Below, one piece after another: positions 5,898 through 10,594 of a DNA stretch of 10,594 nt. Made by a program: the position numbers and the translations under genes. The notes beneath the pieces are model-generated. The model saw only the letters and a program-made list of their open reading frames with translations. It was not told where the DNA came from and made no database searches. The stretch is from Actinomycetospora sp. (GTDB taxonomy: Bacteria; Actinomycetota; Actinomycetes; Mycobacteriales; Pseudonocardiaceae), in NCBI GenBank assembly GCA_025925615.1, contig JAICLN010000114.1, positions 1 through 10,594 on the forward strand, read 5' to 3'. Numbering within the stretch: the first letter of the stretch is position 1; each line of letters begins with the position of its first letter.

Positions 5898-7148
5898 ATG
5901 CCCGAGGTCGTGTTCCGCGTGGACCAGTCACGCTCGATGCGGGACCAGGAGGTCCCCGGGCACAACCGGTGGCACCCCGACATCCCCGCCGCGGCGTCGG
6001 TCCGGCCCGGTGACGTCTTCCGCATCGAGTGCAAGGACTGGACGGACGGCCAGGTCCGCAACGACGACTCGGCGAACGACATCCGGGACATGGTCCTGGA
6101 CCACAACCACATGCTCTCCGGGCCGATCCACGTCGAGGGGGCCGAGCCGGGCGACCTCCTGGTGGTCGACTACCTCGACCTCGGGCCGGCGCACGGCGGG
6201 GCGCCTGCCGTCGGCAGCGAGGCCGGCCAGGGCTGGGGCTACACCGGCATCTTCGCGAAGAGCAACGGCGGCGGCTTCCTCACCGACCACTTCCCCGACC
6301 CCGGCAAGGCGATCTGGGACTTCGAGGGCAAGTACGCCACCTCACGGCACCTACCGGGGGTCCGGATCGCGTCCAACGTGCACGCGGGACTCGCCGGGTG
6401 CGCCCCGTCGGCGGAGCTCCTGGCCACGTGGAACCGTCGCGAGCAGGCCCTGATCGACACCGACCCCGAGCGGGTGCCCCCGCTGGCCCTGCCGCCGCTG
6501 GCCGACCACGCCCTGCTCGGGACCATGGGTGGGTCCGACGCGCAGGGTGCCGCGCGCGAGGCGGCCCGCACCGTGCCCCCGCGCGAGCACGGCGGCAACG
6601 TCGACATCAAGAACCTGTCCATCGGCTCCCGGGTGCTCTACCCGGTGTACGTGCCCGGGGCGAAGTTCTCGATCGGCGACCTGCACTTCGCCCAGGGCGA
6701 CGGCGAGATCAGCTTCTGCGGCGCGGTGGAGATGGGCGGTTACGTCGACGTCCACGTCGACCTCATCAAGGGCGGGGTCGACAAGTACAAGGCGACGATG
6801 CCGATCTTCCAGCCCGGCCGGCACGAGCCGCGCTACGACGAGTTCGTCTCCTTCATCGGCATCTCGGTCGACGAGGGCGGCGACCAGCACTACATGGACG
6901 CCACGGTCGCCTACAAGCAGGCCTGTCTGCACGCGATCGACTACCTGAAGCAGTTCGGCTACACCGGCGAGCAGGCCTACCTCATCCTCTGCGCGTCCCC
7001 GATCGAGGGCCGGGTGAGCGGCATCGTCGACATCCCCAACGCCTGCTGCTCGCTCTACGTCCCCACCGGGATCTTCGACTTCGACATCCGGCCCACCGGG
7101 GACGGGCCCACCGTCGTCGACCGCGGCCAGTGCGCGACGGCCAGCTGA
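5898..7148 (+). CDS. fmdA: Formamidase (acetamidase/formamidase family, FmdA)
   Basis: Hydrolyses formamide to formate and ammonia (possibly other short amides), supplying nitrogen; cytosolic. The 416 residues fit the family (about 400-410). Seen: VPGHNRWHPDIP (residues 19-30), RIECKDWTDGQ and NDDSANDI, which are family N-terminal blocks; then GGNVDIKNLSIGSRVLYPVY (from 232), VPGAKFSIGDLHFAQGDGE and FCGAVEM (to 279), the most conserved core; GGVDKYKATMPIF; and CASPIEGRVSGIVDIPNACC near the C-terminus. The glutamates in QGDGE and GAVEM and the histidine of GDLHF are candidate metal or catalytic residues by family position. The ATG follows AGGGAGG with spacing 5. The gene has its own promoter with a palindromic operator candidate and lies downstream of the AmiC-like sensor and the MarR regulator, which suggests amide-inducible expression. 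No fmdB-like zinc-ribbon gene or amide channel gene (amiS/fmdC type) is present in the window. Confidence 0.95.
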   Translation: MPEVVFRVDQSRSMRDQEVPGHNRWHPDIPAAASVRPGDVFRIECKDWTDGQVRNDDSANDIRDMVLDHNHMLSGPIHVEGAEPGDLLVVDYLDLGPAHGGAPAVGSEAGQGWGYTGIFAKSNGGGFLTDHFPDPGKAIWDFEGKYATSRHLPGVRIASNVHAGLAGCAPSAELLATWNRREQALIDTDPERVPPLALPPLADHALLGTMGGSDAQGAAREAARTVPPREHGGNVDIKNLSIGSRVLYPVYVPGAKFSIGDLHFAQGDGEISFCGAVEMGGYVDVHVDLIKGGVDKYKATMPIFQPGRHEPRYDEFVSFIGISVDEGGDQHYMDATVAYKQACLHAIDYLKQFGYTGEQAYLILCASPIEGRVSGIVDIPNACCSLYVPTGIFDFDIRPTGDGPTVVDRGQCATAS

Positions 7149-7192
7149 GCCCCGTCGTCGCGGCGCAGCCTGAAGAACGACGAGTCAGTGCT

Positions 7193-7762
7193 TCACCGGG
7201 ATGGGTTCGACCGGGTCGTTCCCGGTCCCCGGCCTTCCGCGTCGGCCAGCAGCACCTCGCGCAGCGCCTGCGCCTGACCCGCGCGCCGTGCCGTCTCCGT
7301 GATCAGGTGCAGGAGGATCCACCGCAGCTCGATGTGGCCGCGGCGGTCGTCGCGCACCGCATCGTCGAGGGACTCCGCGCCGGCCAGGGCGTCCCGTCCC
7401 CGCTCGCAGGTCTCCTGGTAGGCCCCCACGACGAGCGACGGGTCGTCGAGGTCGGTGATCCGGAACGCCTCGTCGGACTCGTCGACCTCGCCGAAGGCCC
7501 GGGCCGCGCGTCCGCCGCGTTCCCCCCAGCGCTCGACGAGCCAGGTGCGCTCGAGGTCGGTGAGCAGCTTGACGAGACCGGTGAGGCTGGGGCCGGACTC
7601 GGGGACGCGGCGGCGCAGGGCGGCGGGGGGCAGGCCGTCGAGGGCCAGGATCACCTGGGTGCGGAAGTAGTCCAACCAGCCCTCGAGGGACTCGCGCTCC
7701 TCCGCGACCTCGGGGGGTTGGCGGCGTCGGACCGGGGCGCGGAAGGGGTCGTCGAAGCTCAC
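7193..7762 (-). CDS. DinB/DUF664 family protein lacking the metal-binding histidines
   Basis: A 189-residue member of the DinB four-helix superfamily (DUF664 branch, related to thiol-transferase proteins of actinobacteria). Seen: ERESLEGWLDYFRTQVILAL (helix 1), LPPAALRRRVPESGPSLTGL leading into helix 2, and ELRWILLHLITETAR then AGQAQALREVL (helix 4). Family members, as I recall them, have SLLGLVRHLAEVER in helix 2 and EYARHNGHADLLRE in helix 4, supplying three metal-binding histidines. Here the equivalents are Leu66, Arg160 and Gln163, so all three are lost although the surrounding residues are kept. The fold is probably intact but metal-dependent activity is not expected. Start: GTG 7762 fits the family N-terminus; the reading from 7867 would cross the hairpin at 7801-7828. 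The ribosome binding site is weak. It lies downstream of the second MarR gene on the same strand, 115 bases away. Confidence 0.82.
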   Translation of the reverse strand: MSFDDPFRAPVRRRQPPEVAEERESLEGWLDYFRTQVILALDGLPPAALRRRVPESGPSLTGLVKLLTDLERTWLVERWGERGGRAARAFGEVDESDEAFRITDLDDPSLVVGAYQETCERGRDALAGAESLDDAVRDDRRGHIELRWILLHLITETARRAGQAQALREVLLADAEGRGPGTTRSNPSR

Positions 7763-7800
7763 TCTCGTCCCGACGTCGGGCGATGCGGGGCGCGGCACCA

Positions 7801-7828
7801 CCCCCGCGGGGCACCTCGCCCGCGGGGG
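7801..7828 (-). terminator. GC-rich hairpin between the MarR and DinB genes
   Basis: CCCCCGCGGG (7801-7810) and CCCGCGGGGG (7819-7828) are perfect reverse complements around the 8-base loop GCACCTCG. It lies about 50 bases after the MarR stop in the direction of transcription. There is no U-tract, as is common in actinobacteria. Each arm also contains the palindrome CCGCGG. It probably ends or attenuates the MarR transcript before the DinB gene. Confidence 0.5.
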
Positions 7829-7877
7829 GCAACGGACGAGCATGCCGGGCCGATCCGGCCGCGACAACCCGTCCTCG

Positions 7878-8357
7878 TCACTCCGAGGGCATCGTCACCA
7901 GCGCCTCGAGCGCGGGCACGGCCGCGGCGAGGGCCTCGCGGTGCTCGGGGGCGAGCCGCTCCAGGCGCTCGGCCAGCACGGCGGTCCGCTCGGTGCGCAG
8001 CTGCTCGATGACCGCGCGGCCCTCGGGCGAGACCTCGACGAGGGCCGAGCGCGCGTCGTGCGGGTCGGGCGTGCGGACGAGCAGCCCGGCGTCGTCGAGC
8101 GCGGCGAGGACCCGGCTCATCGTCGGCGGGGTGACGGCCTCGCGGCGGGCCAGCTCGGAGAGGCGCAGCGGCTCGTGCTCCTCCAGCGTCACCAGCACGG
8201 AGGTCTGCAGTGGGGGCAGCACCGCGGCGGAGTCCACGCGGATGCGGCGGTTCAGCCGTCCGATCGCGAGCCGCAGCCGAGCGGGCAGCATCGGGTCGTC
8301 GAGGTCGGGCGGCCCGGCCCGGTCGGGGACCGCCGTCGAGGAGGAAGCACCAGCCAT
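7878..8357 (-). CDS. MarR family transcriptional regulator
   Basis: A 159-residue winged-helix regulator. Seen: dimerisation helix ARLRLAIGRLNRRIR (about 26-40), LPPLQTSVLVTLEEHEPLRL, the HTH SELARREAVTPPTMSRVLAAL (in two parts: SELARREAV, then TPPTMSRVLAALDDAGL, about 67-92), the wing RTPDPHDARSALVEVSPEGR containing the Asp-x-Arg of MarR proteins, and a C-terminal helix pair (ERLERLAPEHREALAAAVPAL). The pattern LRLSELARREAVTPPTMSRVL is typical of the large actinobacterial MarR group whose targets are mostly unknown; many act on an adjacent efflux or oxidoreductase gene. The ATG at 8357 has GAGG only 1 base upstream; no other plausible start precedes the first helix except Met23. Same strand as coaA, 104 bases downstream of it, so it may have its own promoter; the leader is less GC-rich than its surroundings. 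Confidence 0.87.
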   Translation of the reverse strand: MAGASSSTAVPDRAGPPDLDDPMLPARLRLAIGRLNRRIRVDSAAVLPPLQTSVLVTLEEHEPLRLSELARREAVTPPTMSRVLAALDDAGLLVRTPDPHDARSALVEVSPEGRAVIEQLRTERTAVLAERLERLAPEHREALAAAVPALEALVTMPSE

Positions 8358-8461
8358 ACCTCATCGTCGCACTACTTAGGCTGCGCACATACCACCGGGC
8401 AGGTGTTTCCCGTCGCTTTCGTCCCGATTCCGAACCTCCCATACCGCCGTCCGAGACCGAC

Positions 8462-9397
8462 TCAGACCTTGCGCAGCCGGATTCGTCGCACCGAGTGATC
8501 TCCTCCCTTGGTCAGGACGAGGCCGGCGCGCGACCGGGTGGGCGCGATGTTCTCCCGCAGGTTCGGCCCGTTGATGTCGTCCCACAGCTGTGCGGCGCGG
8601 GCCAGGGCGGACTCGGTGTCCATCTCGGCGTAGCGGCGGAAGTACGACGCCGGGTCGCGGAACGCGGTCTCGCGCAGCGCGAGGAAGCGCTCGATGTACC
8701 ACCGGCGCACGTCGGCGGGGTGCGCGTCGACGTAGATCGAGAAGTCGATGAGGTCGCTGACCGCGAGCGCGCTCGCCCGCTCCCCGGTCTGCGGGGCGGG
8801 CTGCAGGACGTTGAGGCCCTCGAGCACGAGGATGTCCGGGCGCGCGACGGCCCGCTGCTCGTCGAGCACGTCGTAGACCAGGTGGGAGTAGACCGGCGCG
8901 GGGACCTCGGGCTTGCCCGCCTTGACGTCGGAGACGAAGCGCAGCAGGGCCCGCCGGTCGTAGGACTCCGGGAACCCCTTGCGGGTCATCATCCCGCGCC
9001 GCTCGAGCTCGGCGTTGGGGTAGAGGAACCCGTCGGTGGTCACCAGTGCGACGTTCGGGTGGTCCTCCCAGCGCGCGAGGAGCAGCCGCAGCAGCCGGGC
9101 GGTGGTCGACTTGCCCACCGACACCGAGCCCGCGATCCCGATGACGAACGGGGTGGGCTCCTCGTCCTGGCGCAGGAACGTCCGGTAGGCCTGCAGCAGG
9201 CCCGAGTTGGCCCGCACGTGCAGGTCGAGCAGGCGCGAGAGCGGCAGGTAGACCTCACGGACCTCGTGGAGGTCGACGGGGTCGCCCAGGGAGCGCAGCT
9301 CCTCGAGCTCCTCGCCGGTCAGCGGGAGGTCACCGTGCTCGTCCCGCAGCGCGGCCCACGAGGCACGGTCGAAGTCGACGAACGGGGACCCGCTCAT
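8462..9397 (-). CDS. coaA: Type I pantothenate kinase
   Basis: Phosphorylates pantothenate with ATP, the first and usually rate-setting step of coenzyme A synthesis; cytosolic, normally a homodimer inhibited by CoA. The 311 residues match the family closely. Seen: [11 protein letters not shown] at the N-terminus as in mycobacterial Coa[15 protein letters not shown]; the Walker A loop GSVSVGKST (90-98, catalytic Lys96); [75 protein letters not shown]; and the C-terminal VRRIRLRKV. Start: ATG 9397 gives exactly the expected N-terminus; no good ribosome binding site is visible and the start codon lies inside a palindrome. It is divergent from the F420 protein gene with 199 bases between. Confidence 0.97.
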   Translation of the reverse strand: MSGSPFVDFDRASWAALRDEHGDLPLTGEELEELRSLGDPVDLHEVREVYLPLSRLLDLHVRANSGLLQAYRTFLRQDEEPTPFVIGIAGSVSVGKSTTARLLRLLLARWEDHPNVALVTTDGFLYPNAELERRGMMTRKGFPESYDRRALLRFVSDVKAGKPEVPAPVYSHLVYDVLDEQRAVARPDILVLEGLNVLQPAPQTGERASALAVSDLIDFSIYVDAHPADVRRWYIERFLALRETAFRDPASYFRRYAEMDTESALARAAQLWDDINGPNLRENIAPTRSRAGLVLTKGGDHSVRRIRLRKV

Positions 9398-9407
9398 GGG
9401 CGCCCAT
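9396..9407. promoter_or_regulatory. Palindrome containing the coaA start codon
   Basis: ATGGGCGCCCAT is a perfect 12-bp palindrome; the first base pairs of coaA (ATG read on the minus strand from 9397) form one edge. In the mRNA a hairpin would tie up the AUG, but the loop would be too tight to form the full stem, so a DNA-level site is as likely. Confidence 0.35.
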
Positions 9408-9417
9408 TCTGGCCAGG

Positions 9418-9431
9418 GGACCCCGGGGTCC
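9418..9431. promoter_or_regulatory. 14-bp perfect palindrome in the coaA leader
   Basis: GGACCCCGGGGTCC is its own reverse complement, centred about 27 bases upstream of the coaA start. It is flanked on both sides by GGCCAG (9411-9416 and 9432-9437) in direct orientation. The position and symmetry suit an operator or an early mRNA hairpin for coaA; no regulator is identified. Confidence 0.35.
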
Positions 9432-9451
9432 GGCCAGCGGCTGTCTGCGTC

Positions 9452-9474
9452 GTCACGTCCTGGGGTGTCACGTC
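9452..9474. repeat. Direct repeat GTCACGTC, 15-bp period, in the coaA/F420 divergent region
   Basis: GTCACGTC occurs at 9452-9459 and 9467-9474 with 7 bases between. It is in the divergent region between coaA and the F420-dependent oxidoreductase. Spacing of about one and a half turns is unusual for a simple dimer site, so significance is uncertain. The rest of this 199-base interval shows no further gene. Confidence 0.3.
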
Positions 9475-9583
9475 GCCCGGTACCCGGGGCGGGCGCCGAT
9501 CACGCGCTCCGTCGCTGGTCGCGCCCGCAGGGTGGTGATCACTTCCCCGTGGTCGGCGCGAGGACCCGCGTCGGCGGGCCCCG

Positions 9584-9589
9584 TATCCT
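9584..9589 (+). promoter_or_regulatory. -10 box of a probable leaderless transcript
   Basis: TATCCT matches the actinobacterial TANNNT -10 element and ends 7 bases before the GTG at 9597, which would therefore be the first transcribed base. No ribosome binding site precedes that GTG. No recognisable -35 is seen, which is normal for such promoters. Confidence 0.6.
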
Positions 9590-9596
9590 CGACGGC

Positions 9597-10061
9597 GTGG
9601 CGAAGACGGCGACGAACGACCGGGTCGGGCGCGACGAGCTGACCGAGTTCCTGCGGACGCGTCACCACGCCATCGTGGTGACCCGCCGGAAGGACAGCGG
9701 CGAGCAGACCTCCCCGGTGACGCTGGGCATCGACGCGCAGGGCCGGCTCCTGGTGTCGACCTACCCGGAGCGGTCGAAGGTGCACAACTTCCGCCGGGAC
9801 CCGGCGGTCGCGATGTGCGTGCTGTCCGACGACTTCAACGGCCCGTGGGTCCACGTCGAGGGCACCGCGGAGGTCCTCGACCTCCCCGAGGCGCTGGACC
9901 CGCTCTGCGAGTACTTCCGGTCCATCTCCGGGGAGCACTCGGACTGGGACGAGTACAAGGAGGCCATGGCCTCCCAGGGCAAGTGCCTGGTGCGGCTCAC
10001 CGTCGAGCACTGGGGCCCGATCGCCACCGGCGGCTTCCCCGCGCGCCTGCAGAAGGACTGA
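9597..10061 (+). CDS. PPOX class F420-dependent oxidoreductase
   Basis: A 154-residue split-barrel protein of the family that includes mycobacterial Rv1155-type proteins, which bind the deazaflavin cofactor F420 and reduce varied substrates; the physiological substrate is unknown. Seen: LTEFLRTRHHAIVVTRRKDSG (helix then first strand), SPVTLGIDAQGRLLVSTYPE, the cofactor-phosphate motif RSKVHNFRRDPAVAM (about 59-73, Ser60/Lys61 and the arginines), WVHVEGTAEVLDLPEA, and a C-terminal strand CLVRLTVEHWGPI. Start: GTG 9597, placed 7 bases after a TANNNT box, suggests a leaderless mRNA; the in-frame ATG at 9396 would add 67 residues of unlikely sequence and overlaps the coaA start, so it is rejected. 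The next gene follows after 8 bases, probably as an operon. Confidence 0.92.
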   Translation: MAKTATNDRVGRDELTEFLRTRHHAIVVTRRKDSGEQTSPVTLGIDAQGRLLVSTYPERSKVHNFRRDPAVAMCVLSDDFNGPWVHVEGTAEVLDLPEALDPLCEYFRSISGEHSDWDEYKEAMASQGKCLVRLTVEHWGPIATGGFPARLQKD

Positions 10062-10069
10062 GGTCGCGG

Positions 10070-10594
10070 GTGGACGTCCTGCTCTCCGTGCTCGGCCTCG
10101 TCGGGGTCGTCGCGGTCACGCTCGGCACGGCCGTGTTCGTCGCGGCCGAGTTCTCGCTGACCACGCTCGAGCGCAGCCAGGTCGACCACCACGCCGCCGA
10201 GGTCGGCGACCGGCGGGCCAAGTCCGTCGCGAGCGCCCACCGCAACCTGTCCTTCGAGCTCTCCGGGGCCCAGCTCGGCATCACGATCACGACGCTGGTC
10301 ACCGGCTACCTGGCCCAGCCCGCGATCGCGACACTGATCTCCCCGGTGCTCGAGGACGTGGGCCTGCCCGCGGGCGCGGCGACCGGGACCGCGGCCGTCA
10401 TCGCGCTGGTGCTGGCGACGGCGTTGTCGATGGTCTTCGGCGAGCTGGTGCCGAAGAACCTCGCGATCGCCGCGCCGCTGCGCACCGCCCGGGCGGTGGC
10501 CGGCGTCCAGGCCGCGTTCTCCCGGGTGCTGTCCTGGTTCATCTCCGGGCTCAACGGCGCCGCGAACTGGATCGTGCGCCGGCTCGGCGTCGAG
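10070..10594 (+). CDS. CNNM/CorC family (DUF21) membrane protein, 5' part
   Basis: The reading frame continues to the window edge: 175 codons without a stop, so the protein is cut off. It belongs to the CNNM/HlyC/CorC family, whose members have an N-terminal DUF21 membrane domain followed by CBS and CorC_HlyC domains and take part in Mg2+/divalent cation transport. Seen: N-terminal TM VLLSVLGLVGVVAVTLGTAV followed by FVAAEFSLTTLERSQV, the motif LSGAQLGITITTLVTGYLAQ (second membrane region), a third segment AAVIALVLATALSMV, and FGELVPKNLAIA, all hallmarks of DUF21. The CBS pair would lie beyond 10594. Start: GTG 10070, with GAGG (10060-10063, overlapping the stop of the F420 gene) 6 bases upstream, so translation is probably coupled to that gene. 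Confidence 0.93.
   Translation, partial: MDVLLSVLGLVGVVAVTLGTAVFVAAEFSLTTLERSQVDHHAAEVGDRRAKSVASAHRNLSFELSGAQLGITITTLVTGYLAQPAIATLISPVLEDVGLPAGAATGTAAVIALVLATALSMVFGELVPKNLAIAAPLRTARAVAGVQAAFSRVLSWFISGLNGAANWIVRRLGVE

Noticed and set aside
4465..6453. Long plus-strand open frame of 662 codons
   Set aside because: Arg/Pro/Gly-rich translation with no family motifs, lying over the well-supported MarR, AmiC-like and fmdA genes. It is a product of high third-position GC.
7153..7182. CGTCGT ... ACGACG stem after fmdA as a terminator
   Set aside because: Only 6 pairs around an 18-base loop. Such short stems are expected by chance.
6029..8011. Long plus-strand open frame of 660 codons
   Set aside because: It crosses fmdA in another frame and the DinB and MarR genes on the opposite strand; low-complexity Arg-rich translation.
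8358..8461. Partial resemblance to an iron box (TTAGGCT) upstream of the second MarR gene
   Set aside because: Only one half matches the DtxR/IdeR consensus; the other half does not.
8449..8467. Imperfect 19-bp dyad around the coaA stop as a terminator
   Set aside because: Two mismatches per arm and no T-tract; too weak to call.
8210..9538. Plus-strand open frame of 442 codons opposite coaA
   Set aside because: It is antisense to coaA, which is certain. The Val/Asp/Glu/Arg-rich composition is typical of antisense frames.
9396..9596. Upstream ATG extension of the F420 oxidoreductase
   Set aside because: It adds 67 residues with no family similarity, begins inside the coaA start palindrome, and the GTG at 9597 has its own -10 box.

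Overview
The window is very GC-rich. It uses GTG as well as ATG starts, has tightly packed genes, carries a PPOX-type F420 protein on an apparently leaderless message, and encodes a type I CoaA that resembles mycobacterial CoaA throughout. Together these point to an actinomycete chromosome, plausibly from the Pseudonocardiaceae or a relative; the genus is inference. I see no insertion sequence, phage gene, RNA gene or CRISPR array. No gene-free stretch exceeds 300 bases.

Layout. 48-2585 (+): a short-chain dehydrogenase of the 'NDIWGG' subfamily, a VIT1/CCC1-type Fe/Mn transporter, and an SRPBCC-fold protein that starts 2 bases after the transporter and opens with a four-copy Thr-Asp-Pro repeat. 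2605-4228: a divergent pair, a DUF2071 protein (-) and a double-DUF427 protein (+), separated by 79 bases bracketed by a 9-bp inverted repeat. 4236-7148: a regulator and enzyme module with a MarR-type repressor (-), a divergent AmiC-like amide-binding protein without signal peptide (+), and the formamidase FmdA (+). 7193-9397 (-): a DinB/DUF664 protein that lacks its expected metal ligands, a second MarR regulator, and pantothenate kinase coaA. 9597-10594 (+): a PPOX-class F420-dependent oxidoreductase and the 5' part of a CNNM/CorC (DUF21) membrane protein that runs off the window.

How the genes work together. The clearest unit is MarR / AmiC-like / FmdA. FmdA should release ammonia and formate from formamide. 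The AmiC-like protein is probably a cytosolic amide sensor rather than a transporter component, and MarR is the probable DNA-binding partner. A TTGACA promoter directly before fmdA has a perfect 12-bp palindrome over its -10 region, a good candidate operator. coaA (first committed step of CoA synthesis) and the CNNM protein look like ordinary chromosomal genes; the rest is accessory or stress-related.

I do not see an obviously new multi-gene system. The observations most worth a second look are the amide-sensing module and its operator, the DinB-family protein with all three metal ligands replaced, and a convergent-gene hairpin in which the two stop codons pair with each other.
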